Below are positions 21,197 through 34,686 of a stretch of DNA of 64,000 nt, piece by piece. Source of the stretch: Thermothielavioides terrestris NRRL 8126 (taxonomy: Eukaryota; Ascomycota; Sordariomycetes; Sordariales; Chaetomiaceae); contig NC_016458.1 in assembly GCF_000226115.1 (NCBI RefSeq), positions 930,001-994,000 on the forward strand, given 5' to 3'. Each line of letters begins with the position of its first letter. Position 1 is the stretch's first letter. Below the pieces are notes generated by a model. The model did not search any database and was not told the DNA's origin. It saw only the letters and a list, made by a program, of their open reading frames with translations. Both the position numbers and the translations under genes were made by a program.

Positions 21197-24100
21197 ATGG
21201 AAGGCGCACCAGACATCAACACTGTCCTCACAAACTCGCTGAGTCCCGGTCAGTATGCATGCACGCCGGCTCTAGTTTGCTGCGTGCCGCACAAATCGCG
21301 CCGGACCCTCTCGCAACCGTGACGGACCCCTCTCTGACTGCTTCCCAGACGCGACTCTGCGAAACGCGGCCGAGCAGCAACTTACCCTTGCCGCCGAAAC
21401 CAACTTTGTGAGCTCGTTTTCGCGTGTTGCCATGTTGACAAGTTCGCCTTACTGACAACAACGTGCATTGCAGTCCCAATACCTCTCGACACTCGTCCAA
21501 GCGCTGGCAAATGAGAGCGCCGAGGGTCACATTCGAGCAGCGGCCGGTATTGCGCTGAAGAACGCCTTCACAGCGCGCGAGTTTGCCAGGCAAGCCGCGC
21601 TACAAGCAAAATGGCTCAACCAAACCGACCAAGAGACCAAGACGCGCGTCAAGGAGCTCGCTCTGCAGACGCTTTCCTCCACAAATACCCAGGCCGGACA
21701 GGCAACCGCCCAGGTCGTTGCCGCAATCGCTGCGATCGAGCTACCGCGGAATCAATGGCCCGAGCTCATGCACGCGCTGGTACGGAACGTGAGCGAAGGC
21801 ACCCAACACCAAAAGCAAGCTTCCTTGACTGCGATCGGCTTCATCTGCGAGAGCCAGGATACGGATTTGAGAAACAGCCTTGTTAGCCACTCCAACGCCA
21901 TCTTGACCGCCGTTGTGCAAGGTGCGCGCAAGGAGGAGCCGAACAACGAAGTCCGCCTCGCTGCCATCACTGCCCTCGGCGATTCTCTCGAGTTCGTGGG
22001 CAACAACTTCAAACATGAGGGTGAACGCAACTACATCATGCAGGTTGTCTGCGAGGCTACGCAAGCCGAGGATTCCCGGATACAGCAGGGCGCGTTTGGC
22101 TGCCTGAACCGCATCATGGCCCTTTATTACGAGAACATGAGGTTCTACATGGAGAAGGCCCTGTTTGGCCTCACCATCTTGGGCATGAAGAACGCGGACG
22201 AGGACGTTGCCAAGCTTGCGGTTGAGTTCTGGAGCACCGTCTGCGAGGAAGAAATTGCCATCGAGGACGACAACGCCCAGGTCGAGAGTTCCGAGCAGAT
22301 GCGGCCGTTCTTCAACTTTGCCCGCGTCGCAACCAACGAAGTCGTTCCGGTCCTTCTCGGTCTCCTAACCAAGCAGGACGAGGATGCGGCAGACGATGAA
22401 TACAACATTTCGCGCGCCGCTTATCAGTGCCTTCAGCTTTACGCTCAGGCAGTCGGCGCGGCCATCATCCCGCCCGTCATCCAGTTCGTCGAGGCCAACC
22501 TCCGTCACGAGGATTGGCACAATCGGGACGCGGCCGTGTCTGCTTTTGGGGCTATCATGGACGGGCCCGAGGAGAAGGTGCTGGAACCTATCGTGAAATC
22601 GGGCATGCAGCCTCTGATCGGTATGATGGAGGATCCTTCCATCCACGTCCGTGACTCTACCGCCTACGCGCTGGGCCGGATCACCGAGGCCTGCTCAGAA
22701 GCCATCGACCCGAACGAGCACCTCGAGCCCTTGATTCGTTCACTCTTCAACGGACTCATGAACAACCCCAAGATGGCGGCGTCGTGTTGCTGGGCGCTGA
22801 TGAACCTGGCCGAGCGGTTTGCCGGTGACGTGGGCGCCGCCCAGAATCCCCTGACGCCGCATTTCAACCAGAGCGTTGCCAACCTGCTGGCGGTGACGGG
22901 CAGGATGGACGGCGATCCTGCCGCGCGCACTGCGGCATACGAGGTTCTCAACGTGTTCGTGCAGAGCGCCGCCAACGACAGCCTCAGCGCCATTGCCGAC
23001 CTCTCGACCGTCATCCTCCAACGCTTGCAGGATACGCTTCCTCTGCAACAGCAGGTTGTCAGTGTTGAGGATAGGATTATCCTGGAGGACATGCAAACCA
23101 GTCTCTGCGCTGTGCTGCAGGCCACCGTTCAGCGGCTGGACAAGGAGATTGCCCCGCAGGGAGACAAAATCATGCAGATCCTGCTGCAGATCCTGAGCAC
23201 CGTGGGCGCTAAATCAAGCGTTCCCGAGTCCGTCTTTGCGGCCATCAGCAGCCTTGCGAATGCGATGGAGGAAGAATTTGTCAAGTACATGGAAGCTTTC
23301 TCTCCGTTCCTTTTCAATGCGCTGGCCAACCAGGAAGAGCCGAGTCTCTGCTCGATGGCTATCGGCCTTGTCAGCGACATTACCCGCTCCATGGGAGAGC
23401 GTAGCCAGCCCTACTGCGACAACTTCATGAACTATCTCTTGAGTAATCTCAGGGTTCGTCACCGCACAAACACACGCACCCCCCTTCCCGAATGCGAGTC
23501 CGCAGGATAGGTGGATCACTACTAACCTTATCTTGGTTGCAGAGCACTGCCCTTGCCAACCAATTCAAGCCAGCCATCCTCCAATGCTTTGGCGATATAG
23601 CTAGCGCTATTGGCGGCCATTTCGAGACCTACCTTGCAGTGGTAGCCCAGGTATTGCAACAGGCTGCTACCATCACTGCTGGCGCCGATGGCTCCTACGA
23701 AATGTTCGATTATGTGATCGCTCTGCGCGAGGGTATCATGGATGCATGGGGCGGGATTATTGGCGCGATGAAGAGCAGTGGCAAGAGTATGTGCCTCCTG
23801 CTTCCTCCGGTTTGGCTTCGCAGATGTGCTAACCAGCTATGTCACAGCCGGTATCCTCCAGCCTTACGTGGCCTCCATCTTCGAGCTGCTCAACAGCATC
23901 GCCAATGACTCCAACCGCAGCGAGGCGCTGATGCGATCCTCGATGGGTGTTATTGGGTGAGGTGCACCGGTCTCTGGATCGACATCTGCATGATGGCTAA
24001 CTTTGCAACAGTGACCTCGCAGACGCGTATCCCAGCGGTGAGCTGGCAGACGCGTTCCGTCAAGACTGGGTAACAGCAATGATTAAGGAGACGCGGGCCA

Positions 24101-24201
24101 ATCGGGAGTTCCAGTCTCGCACCATTGAGACTGCTCGCTGGGCTCGGGAGCAGGTCAAGCGGCAGATTGGTGGCACACAGACTGTCATGCAGCAGGCATG
24201 A
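21197..24201 (+). CDS. kap95: Importin subunit beta-1 (karyopherin Kap95)
   Basis: Six exons (21197-21248, 21349-21407, 21474-23453, 23543-23786, 23848-23956, 24012-24201) give about 877 aa, close to the usual 860-880. This nuclear transport receptor binds importin alpha and cargo, nucleoporin FG repeats and RanGTP. The whole protein is a run of HEAT repeats. Landmarks are the N-terminal Ran-binding helices (SPDATLRNAAEQQL, formed across intron 1), the acidic loop region (about 330-345, DEDAADDE) and the conserved C-terminus with ETARWAREQVKRQIG. The start codon context CAACCATGG is good. All introns keep the frame with GT-AG borders. Exons 1 and 2 (52 and 59 nt) are easily missed and exon 3 carries most of the protein. 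Confidence 0.95.
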
Positions 24202-26605
24202 AGATAACAAGCTCAGCTAGGGATGGAACTTTCGTCCCGAGCGAAGGGCGCTGACTCCAACCCCGTTCCCTTACTCCCTCCGGCCTCGACAGCCATCGGC
24301 GTCGACTCCAGCGCCTCGAGATTCCAGCGAGCAGCTCGGGAGAAGCACCCTCCCCGGTCCGTCCCGTCCTTCCCGACACGACCGCAAGACTCCGTCCGTC
24401 GGCGAGGCACAGCACAGCACAGCACGGCACTGCACGACGTAACACAACACATGACCCAACACCTAAGATGCACAGATAATGTGTATATAGATCCCATGGG
24501 CCCTTACATCGGACATCATACCCTTAGAACGTCACTTCCCCCCCCCTTCCCCCCCAACCTATTCGACACGTGCTTGCGGCTACTGGCAATGTCCCCCCCT
24601 TCGTATTTTACTTTATTATTGTTTTTTTCCTCCCTCGCACTTTACACGGGGTTCATGGAGACGATGATAGAGCGATTTCATGTACTGTTCCATGCTTCTA
24701 AGATATAGAGGCATCGGGACAAACGCACCATCATGTAGACTTCTGAAACGGGCTGTTGGTCCTAAAAAGGAGGCGGGCGATGGTGGCTGCGCCGGTGTGC
24801 GCGATCTTGGCTCAAGTAAACAAGGAATCTGGGATCCGGGCCGGGGTAGGACTGGGAAACTATGCACGGCAGCAGGAGATGGCCGCGGTGACGGATGCAA
24901 GAATGGGTTTAACTTCTTCACTCGAGATGCCAGGAGAGAGAACATGCGGAGTTATTCCTTATGGGCAGTGGAGCCCGTTCTCTCATGTGATGCATGTCGG
25001 GCAGTCTATCGATCGTTGTCTCACACTCCCTATCCGTACCTAACTCACCTCCTCTGTATGTTGCCTTTACCCATCCTTGCCTCTCCCCCTCCTCCTCTCC
25101 CTCCCCTGCCCATCGATCCAATTCAGCAATTTGGCCGTTTGGCGAGACCGTGGTTCATGCGGTTCATTAGTTCTGCTGTTTGTTCCCTTCCGGCCCGCGA
25201 ATCGGGTGGGAGAGCTCGACTGGCTAGGTACGCAACGCCTCGGAGAGCAGCGGGAGGGAGTTGAGAGAGGGGTGGAGAGGGGGGGGGGGGGGGGGAAGGA
25301 GCGCGGGGGTTGGCGGGGAAGGTAACACGATCCCGTTCCTCTCCCATCGCTCTCTGGTGTTGACACGGCGGTTGGAGAGAAAAAGGAGGTCCTGCCCCGC
25401 GGTTACCCCAACTACACTATATCGGAGCGCCAAATGCCCTGCCGCAATATGCAACTGCCCGAGACACACGAGCATTTCTTTGCATGCAGGGCAGATGCGC
25501 GCAGCCGGCGTGGCGTCGTGGGGGTTTGCAGTGCGTGTACGGCTCAGGCTGGAAAATTGATTCCTCGCTGCTGGCTCCTGTTGTTGATGGGATTCGCGCC
25601 ATTGCGGAGGGATAGGTGGGCATGCATGTTGTCAATGACGTTAAAAACGGCAGGGGGGAGAAAGTTGGTGATGAGACCACCAGTTTCCAGAGCGGCTGTC
25701 GGTCAGGTGTTGGGAGAGCAGTGTGTAAGTGTTATTCCATAGGTGGTCTGGGGCTGCTGCACAGTGCGCAATTCGCACGGGTGTGGGAGACCAAGCTCTG
25801 CCATGCCAGGGGTTGGAACGTGGGTTTGGGTCTTGCAAACCCCACTTCTGCACAGAATAGTTACTGGGCTAACCAACCGGCAGCAGCCCCGGGCCGCTGC
25901 GAGCTCCAACATCTGCACGGATTGCGGGAGGCTCGTTTCTCGGAGTCGGAGGGGATGAGCTCTGTCAGCGTGTGATCGAGTGCTGCCAGGAGCATCGTGT
26001 CGGGACGCAGAGAGAAGCTTAGGGGGTCACGACAGATCTCGGAGCGAGGCAGGCAAACGATTATGGCAATGACGAAGGGCCGTGAGAGCCGGCCGGTCAA
26101 TGGAGGCGGCGGAGCAGCCTGGAAGCCCCCCGCGGGTGCAACCCGTCGGCGGTCTACACAGCACAGTGTGATAGCTTTTTAGAGGGATGAGGCGCCGGAT
26201 ACCACATGCTCCCCTCGAGCTTGAACAGGACGATGTACGCTTTTTCTTCCGCGGCACTTAATTCCCGGCTTTTTCCGCCAGCACGAAACACTTTGGACGG
26301 CGCTGGACTCGGCCTGCTCAGCACTAGGCAAGTCCGCTGAACATTCCATGGTTCCCTGTTCTAGGCCCTGACGACACAAGGCGCGGTTCTGGCCCGAGCG
26401 ACCTGAGAACTGACAGCGGAGCATTCCAGGTTTGCCGCTCACACGGCCGGCAAATTCCCGCCTGCCGTCAATTCCACCTCAATCATCCTGGCCAATTGAC
26501 CGCCCCAGATTGGTTGTGGATTGCCCTGCCGGCAACGACCAACGCCTATACAAGGTTCCTCAGCCCCACTTCACCGCGACCGTTTCTTGCGGCAGGAAAC
26601 GGTCG
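24202..26605. other. Intergenic region upstream of the Zn2Cys6 regulator
   Basis: About 2.4 kb with simple-sequence tracts: pentamer-like GCACA copies at ~24407-24425, C-rich tracts near 24540, and a run of 17 G at 25279-25295. Several open frames exist on both strands but none has a recognisable domain or intron-linked continuation. The size would fit a long regulated promoter for the transcription factor gene. Confidence 0.45.
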
Positions 26606-29600
26606 ATGAAGCTCGCCAGCACTCCGCAGCATCCGGACGAGGGCGACAAAGAGAGCGGGGCTTGCGGACCCCAGCTGCGTCGCGCTGGCAGCTTGACCGA
26701 CCCCGGGACGAGCCGTCTCGCCGGCGCCAGCAGCGCCGGCGTGGACATCGACGTCGAGATGGACCCGCCGCCGGACCCGCCCGCTGCGCCGACGGCCGCG
26801 CCTCCCCTGGACAACGTGAACGGTGTGAATGGCATCCAAGAGGTGAACCCGGGACAGCCCCAGCCCGAGGCGGCCCCGCCGCCGGTCATCAGGCGGAGAG
26901 CCCCCATTGCCTGCCGAAGGTTCGTGTGGTGTCTAGCTCAGCAATTGCCCGGATCTCTGTGTCGTTTCTCGTAGCTCGCTGCCGGCCGCTGCCGTGCACG
27001 CTCCTGTGCACTTGTCTCCGTGTCCCATACAAGAGGGTGTCTGTCCTGACGCGCAGTCCCAGATGCCGCCGTATGAGAAGCAAGTGTCTGCACGAGAAAG
27101 GAAAATCGCCGTGCCAGGCCTGTATCGATGCCGGTCTTGACCCTAGCGAATGGTGAGAACACCGTCGGCCCCCGGTGGTATCGGGCTGTCCCGCCCAATG
27201 CTATCTCCATCATGCGCTTGCTGACGCCACACACAACCGCCAAGCGTCTTCCCCGCTCGAGGTCAGCCCGACCTTGACCGCGAGTACCGGCACCCTCGAG
27301 TGAGGGCTGACAAGAGCAAGAAGCGGGATGCTGCCAAGGCCCGCCGTGACGCCCTGGACGGCCCAGCTCCCCCGTCAATGCCCGCAATCCCCGCCGACGA
27401 CTGGGACCTCCTGCCGCCGTTGCCCGATATCATCCAGGCTGTGAACAAGTTTACGCGTCACTACTTCCAGCTGGGCTTCATTCCGAAGCAGCAGTTTGCC
27501 GAGCGCCTGCGGACCCAACACCGGTCCATCAGCGTGTTCTTCCTGCTCGGCATCCTTAGCGTCTCGGCCCGGCTGACGCCGGCGCTGGTCGAGCGGTATG
27601 GAACTGCCGTGAGGGCTTCGGAGACCTTCATGGCGCGTGCATCGGCGATGGCCCAGAACGAGGTGTACAAGGAACCGACGCTGGAGAGATGCCAGGCGTT
27701 CTATCTGCTGAGCATCGCGCAGCAGGGAAGCGGATTGAAGCTCATGAGTTCTGTACGCCCATGCTTGGCTCCTCACGCGGGATGCGCCCCCGCGCGCTGG
27801 CAGTTTGGGCTAACAGGGGCGGTCAGATCAACTTGGCGATTGCGATGCGGATGGCAACTCTGATGCAATTGCACAGAGAGGAGACGTACGTGGTGCCGCA
27901 TCCTGCCCCAGAGCTCATTATCCGAGCCGAGTCTGCCCGGAGGACCCTGGTATGTATGTTCTGGCTTGCGAGCAGAGCTGGAACCGGCTGCCCTGAGTCT
28001 GACACTACGCGCAGTGGATGTTGCACAGTCAGGACAACCTGCACTCGGGTCCGCGGTCGCCGGTCTTGCTGTCGGCTAGCGACATCACGGCACTGCTCCC
28101 CAGCAACGAGAAGGACTTTGCCAATGCTCGAGTACCGCATTCGAGGGCGGCGCTTGAGGACACTCCTCCGGCCGTGGAGAATCCCTCCCTGGTTTCCGAC
28201 GATGGGAGATCCCTGTTTGCTGCTCTTATTCAGGCGCATCACTATTGGGGAGCCATCTATCGGCGAGCTGTCAGCAACAACAAGAGCGCGCGGCCGTGGG
28301 AGCCGAACAGCGAGTACGCTCGGATGGAGAGACGGCTTACCGAATGGGAGGCCGGCCTGCCGAACGACTACCGCTGGAGCAGCCTCCTTCTCAAGGGCTA
28401 CAAGCAAGAAGGCCAGGATCTGGTATGTCGTGTTGTCCCTCGCGGGCTGTTATCTGGTGGTCTCTGAGTACGTGCTGACATTGGCTGCAGGCCTATTTGG
28501 GGGTTACCATGATTACACGTCTCTGCAACATCGTTATCCGAAAGGCGTACTTGCATGAGTAGGGTTCACGTCAAGCTCCTCCTTCCCGTCCTCCCTGGGT
28601 TGGCGACTGAGCTGACAGCGGTCTCTGTAGGATGATATCTCATGACAGGTCAGACCCCGAGATGACAACTTTTTGGACCGGCATGGCCCGCAAACTCTTC
28701 TGGAACGTCAACGCTCTCTACGAGCAGATCGAAACTCACTACGCTGACCGGACGCCGGATGAGGGTCCTGGAGCACAGATGGCGGTGCGTGCCGACAACC
28801 CGGAGCGTGCGCAAGAGCTCCTGGACGCTGACGTGGCCTCTGCAGGCGTTTTGTGTCTACAGCTGTGGACTATTGGCGTGCTATCCGTGCAAGTTCCCAG
28901 ACAGTAAGTCTCGTCCGTGCTTTGCTTGAAGGAGAGGGTACAGCGCCGTCCGGAGGATGGGATACTCACTTCCCCCCGCAGTCTGTCCTGACCCAGTCAT
29001 CGCCCGCAACTCGCCCATGATGGTCGAGCGGATTCTCCACATCCTCGCCGAGAGCAGGAGCATCTGGCCTCTGGCGTCCCGATGGTATGATCTCCTTGAG
29101 AGATTCTACAAGTCCCACAACTCCATGACAGCTGGGGCGGAGGGCAGCATGGCCGATAGCGTGAGTACCTTGGGCCCGCCGGCGAGGCGTAGTTTGGTGC
29201 TATCGGACCTAACTCTTTGTCTAGAAAGAGCCAATCCCGCATGTCCTCCAAGCTACATCCAGCCGCCCACCAGTGAAGCCGATCCAACCGCGGATCCTCG
29301 CGCCAGCCCCAGACGAAAAGAATGACGCCCCGGTGCAAGACGGCGGCAACGTGCCCATGCTTTCCGTCATACAGCCGCTTGCCGGCCAGGCCGGCTATTC
29401 CGAGCCTGGCCTCCGTCCATCTGTGGCACCGTCCCAAGCTCCATCCGGCGGACAGGCACCACCACCACCGCCTTCGACCGCCGGCGGCCCAAGACAGACC
29501 ACGGACGGACTTGGTCTACTAATCGAGGCCTTCGACACGCACCAGACGGCAGCTGCTGCGGCTGCGGCTGCGGCTGCGGCTGCGGCTGCTGCAGCCGCCT

Positions 29601-29836
29601 CTACCGCACCGGTCGGGCCGGGGACTACGAGCCCGCCTTCAGCAGGGCCGCCGCCGGGGCCGGCGTACGACGCGCATAGCTCGGTGCCGGCGCCGCCGCA
29701 ATATTACGCGCCGCCGGGGCTGGCAATGAACGATGGGTACGAGCACGAACTGGGCTACTACATGTCTGACGGGGTGCCGCCGCCGGGGATGCAGCAGGGT
29801 TGGGCGGACGGCGGGAATGCGATGTATGGATACTGA
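26606..29836 (+). CDS. Zn2Cys6 transcription factor, FarA/CTF1-like
   Basis: Ten exons encode about 837 aa: 26606-26919, 27063-27152, 27245-27752, 27827-27949, 28015-28422, 28491-28558, 28631-28784, 28846-28903, 28982-29160, 29225-29836. The zinc cluster (residues ~102-130) reads ACRRCRRMRSKC...CQAC...EC. Its second Cys follows intron 1 and its sixth Cys codon is split by intron 2. A basic linker with RGQPDLDREYRHPR follows. Residues ~150-600 form the fungal-specific transcription factor domain, with INLAIAMRMATLMQLHREE and YLGVTMITRLCNIVIRKAY. The C-terminus is Pro-rich with a 17-Ala tract. The cluster and linker resemble the CTF1-alpha/FarA family that controls cutinase or fatty-acid catabolism genes in other fungi; that assignment is from memory of the family and unverified. 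It should act in the nucleus. Confidence 0.85.
29549..29599 (+). repeat. Trinucleotide tract coding 17 alanines
   Basis: Alternating GCT and GCG codons inside the last exon of the Zn2Cys6 regulator give a run of 17 Ala. Such tracts change length by replication slippage. Confidence 0.95.
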
Positions 29837-30327
29837 ACTTTTTCGGCTCCCTTTGTTTTCCTGTGCGGTTTGTGCTGAATGGAGGCTCTGCTGTGTGTCT
29901 ATCTGTCCTTGGGAGTTTTGAGGGGGAGTTAATGGACGCCTGCTTGGCTTGGTTTGGCGGATGGGTTGGGTTCAAAATAACTTGTGGGATATGAGCTGAC
30001 GCTTGCTGTAGGAATGAGGGAATAGGGTTGAGTGTTTCTGCTTGCCATGACTACGGCAGGGTAGCTAGGTAGCTCAAGATGCTGTTCCCTGCTTGTCTGG
30101 AAAGGATGAGCACGATTGCCCTGCTTCAACTTGATTGTTCCGGATAGCTATGCATTTAAAAGAGCCTAAGCGTTCTTATTTGATGAAGGATTGCGATAAG
30201 GCGTGCTATCTCCGATTATGCCGACCTTCGTCCCGGATCTTTCGTCATACGCAGTAAACGAAATCCCCGACGACGCCGCCTCCGACAACCACCGGGGAAA
30301 CCTCGTCCGCCCCTTTCACCTCTTGCC
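29837..30327. other. Spacer between the Zn2Cys6 regulator and isd11
   Basis: About 490 bp. The first part is T-rich and fits a 3' UTR; the rest is the isd11 promoter and leader. No gene was recognised. Confidence 0.5.
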
Positions 30328-31033
<706 letters not shown>

Positions 31034-31877
31034 GCTTGCACCAGGACCAAGACGAGCGCCTCCTTCTTTTCACTGCGGCTTCCGTGATCCTTCTGCCCGT
31101 GGGATATTTGTGTCGCCAATGTGTGTTTGATTAGACTCCGGAAATACAGCTGGTTCTGGAACTCGGCGCTAGCGGAGTTAGAAGGTGCTTCGGCGCTGCG
31201 ACGAGCAGGCACGTCACGGGCTCCTTTCACGGCTGTGGCATCGTTTTCGCAAGATTTCCCTGCCATGCTCGATATCGACCTGATCCTGAGGTCATTAAAT
31301 AGGACCAACTCATCTCTATTTTGCTGACCGCTGTACCCTTCTTAGAATCTGTGATAGGTGATCTCGTGGTGGTTTCTGTTCCTGGGAATCGAGTTAGGCG
31401 ATATCGTTGTAAGCGGACTCATCAATCCACATGCCGCCTGCTTGGCGCGCGCTCTGCCTCTGATAACCAAGACTGGAAATGGGCAAATCAGTCGCATCTT
31501 GCTGCAGCTTTTCTATGTTCGCCAAACATCATTAGCCCGATCGTATGCGTCGCGCAACGCCAACTCGCTTCCGATTTGATAAGCTATTGTTGGCCTAACC
31601 CAAATTGATTCCCTGGGGGACTTGGTGTTTGTTTCCCGTGCTGGACGCACCACGTAGCCGCGCGTTAGCAGCCACGCAACCACGGTCACGATGCAGCGCA
31701 CGGTGAGTCTGAAGCTCAGGTCCTTGCGTAGTGGAACGATGTTCTCTGACCGGACGCATCGGTTGTAGCAACAACTCCGAACAGCGACGCAGACACGCCG
31801 AAGCGCCCGCACCGGCTTTCCCGAGCCCGACGACTTTGAGGGTGCGTCGCGTCCCCCCGCTTTGGACTTCTGAGCAC
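31034..31877. other. Intergenic region between isd11 and the acidic protein gene
   Basis: About 840 bp. No gene, tRNA or repeat was recognised. The reverse-strand frame at 31513-32127 overlaps the next gene and has no domain. Confidence 0.5.
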
Positions 31878-33898
31878 ATGAAGTCCTTCCCAATGGCACC
31901 CATGGCTGACACTGCGTTCTTGGATCTTGAAGGCCTCCCCGTCCGACAATGGCGCCAGGAATGGGTGACCATTGCGCCGTCCCTGCCGCAGGAGATGACC
32001 CAGCAGGGCGACCGCTGGGCGGTCGAACTGCCGTACGGCATGCCGAGGGAATCCCACCTTCTTCCCCCACACAGTCAAGAGCTTCTGCGTGCCGCCAGAT
32101 CAGGTCGTCTGTATAAACGCCCCGCACCCGCAGAGGAGGAGGAAGGCGATCCCGAGCTCGATGCTGTCAAGGGTGAGAAGAGAGACTGGGAGCCGCCAAG
32201 TGAGGGCTACATGGTCAAGATATGGAAGCAGGTGCCGCGCAACGCGGAAAGCCCGACCATATCCCACCTGGCGAAGCGTCACAAGAACACCGTCACGCTC
32301 GCGTCCAAGGCGGCAGCCGCGCCGCTGCCAACGGGGCCCACCGTCATTCGAGCCACCGTTCGCCGGATAGACGCGGCTGGCAACCCTTACGAACAAACTG
32401 TGACCATTTCCGAGGGCCAGCACGTTGATGGAGAAATCATTTCGTCCACAGTTGTGCCTGCCTCGTCAGCAGTGCAGGGGGAACTACCCCTCAAGCAGCC
32501 GACGCCCTCTCGGAGACGACCCCCGCCGCCGAAGCGGAAAGCAAAGGGGCTTGGACGGGGACGCAAAAAGGGAAGACTGCCTTTGCCGTTGCCCGCGACG
32601 AGGTCGCAGGCTCCTGCCGCGGATGGCGCTGCACCGATCAAGGCCGAAGGGGTTGGCTCTGATGTGAGTTTCCACGCCGTGTCCTGGCCGCGACTCCCTT
32701 GATAGAACTAACTGGTGCGCATGAACAGGGCATCAAGATCCAGGACATTGAAGGTAGCGTAAACCAAGACAGCGAGATGGCGAATACGTCCGGCGTTCCT
32801 TCCGAGGACGAAGAAGGGGAGGGTGGCGAGGGCGAGGAAGAAGAAGACGGAGAGGAAGAAGGTGGAGACGACGAAACTGGCGAAACCTCAGTTCTCCAGA
32901 GCTCCAACGGTGATGCTCCTGGCCAGGAGGCAGAGGACCCGGAGATGTCGGACGCTGTCCACCCGACCTCTGCTGAGGAACCTGACGAGCCCAGAGCTGC
33001 GCCGTCGGAGGTCGAGGACGTCACCATCCCCAAGCCACCTAATATCGCCAACCTCGCCCCGCCACCGCTCGCCCCCTTCAAACTTGAAGGAAGTCCCTTA
33101 AAGAACGTCATGATCCAATCGCCTACCGAACCTTCGCCTTTGGTCTCACCGCAAGCAGCGCACGCGTCCTTCCCGACGTCGAGCTCTCTCGACGTACAAT
33201 CACGAACCCAGTCCACGGAGTTGGGCTCAGGCGATACTGTCGTTGAAACAGGGGTTCAAGACATATCCACTCGGCCAATGGACAGTGCAGGTGCAGCAGG
33301 AGAACAAGCTGCGGTCCCAGGTGTTGTAGCCGAAATCCTCGCCCCTGAAACATCAACTTCAGCGCCGGCTGGGGAGGCCAGCCAAACTACAGCCGCCGCA
33401 TCCAACGGCCCACAAGAGACCGCAGGACCGTCACAAACCAGCCTTCCACAGACCAGCGAGCCCTCAGCCTCATCCGTGCCCGTTACCACCGAAGTTGCCG
33501 ATCCAGAAGTCGTACAGCCCGTTGACCCACCAGCCGCCCTTCCCGGAGTCTCCCTTCAACCGCCCGACTCTCCAGCCCTCCTGCCCACGGCCGCTGAGGA
33601 CGAGGACGACGGGCTCAACCTGCTTGGCAGCCTCGAGCGCGAACTCGATCGCCAAGAGGGCATGAGCAATGCCAGCAGCGGGTCGGAGGCCAAGGCCACG
33701 CCAAACGACCACAACAACATGGCGCCGGCAACGGTGGAAGGACCCACGGCTGCGGACACAAGCGCGGAAGCGACAGCGCCTTCTTCAACTGATGCTCCTG
33801 CCGCTGCCGCTGCTCCTGCTGATGGTGATCGTGATGCTGAAGCACCGGCGCCGGCCGGGGATGGTGACGATGCAAGCGTACAGGATGCGCAGGTTTGA
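31878..33898 (+). CDS. Unrecognised protein with a basic AT-hook-like patch and long acidic tail
   Basis: Two exons (31878-32663 and 32729-33898) give about 651 aa. I do not recognise the family. The first ~150 residues look folded ([17 protein letters not shown] and [15 protein letters not shown]). The segment at about 213-240 is basic, with [10 protein letters not shown] and [10 protein letters not shown], which resembles an AT-hook or nuclear localisation signal. Exon 2 begins with a short ordered piece and then a Glu/Asp run (residues ~285-320). The rest is disordered Ser/Thr/Pro/Ala-rich sequence ending in an Ala/Pro/Asp tail. This composition suggests a nuclear, chromatin-associated protein, but that is inference. 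The start is uncertain because three Met codons lie within nine residues (31878, 31893, 31902) and the frame is open upstream. Confidence 0.7.
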
Positions 33899-34686
33899 GA
33901 GATAAGGTGTCGAGATCGTTGATGGTGGCTCGCACGATTTGCAAATTTATTTCTCACGGGTTGTGGTTTTTGCCTTGTGTTTATGTTCGCTAGCCGTGGG
34001 TTCATTTCGATATCGGAAGCAACACAATTGGAGGTAGAGGCGTTGGGGCTATGCTTCCTGGGATTTGGGCAAGGAGTGGAACGGTTGTTTTGGCTTCTGA
34101 TACATGCACGAATGGATCTACCTGCTGAACTGTCCCAAGGCTGGGATAACTTCTGCTGTTGGTTGGCTACGGTCCACGCCTGGTGGTTAGGATAAGAGAA
34201 AACGCTACACCTGTATACAAATGAGGGGGATACTTCGCAGGTATCTTTGCGAAGTGGTCGATAGAAATGTGTTTGCTGTCTATCACTCTAGCTCTTAGGG
34301 TAGACGGTTGGTCTCGTGGAATACATTTGGCGGGCTCCACGGTTATAGAGGTTCTGAGCACATCATGGATATCAAACCATCACGCTGCTAGGAGAAGAGC
34401 GATTCCACCCAAATAATGGCAACACATACATGTCGCCGTTCTCCATGTGCTATACAACTATCAAGGGTATAATAAGTATCACAATCCGACCAGTACATGA
34501 AATATAAGGCGTCGTGCCTGCACCAAGTCTAGCTTCCTTGGCTTGAGTCATCGTCCCCCTCTGAAAACGCCGCTGCCGAGACCACAACCCGGCTTGTTAG
34601 AACGGACAAGATTAAAGAGAAAGATGAAGAAAGAAAACAGTTGTACAGTGACGTGTGACACAAAGACCAGAAAACGCCTTCATCAC
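33899..34686. other. Convergent 3' region
   Basis: About 790 bp between the ends of the acidic protein gene and erf2, which converge. The sequence is comparatively AT-rich, as expected for two 3' UTRs. No other feature was seen. Confidence 0.5.

Noticed and set aside
25279..25295. G17 run as a G-quadruplex or regulatory element
   Set aside because: A single homopolymer run with no associated gene signal; slippage or sequencing uncertainty is the simplest explanation.
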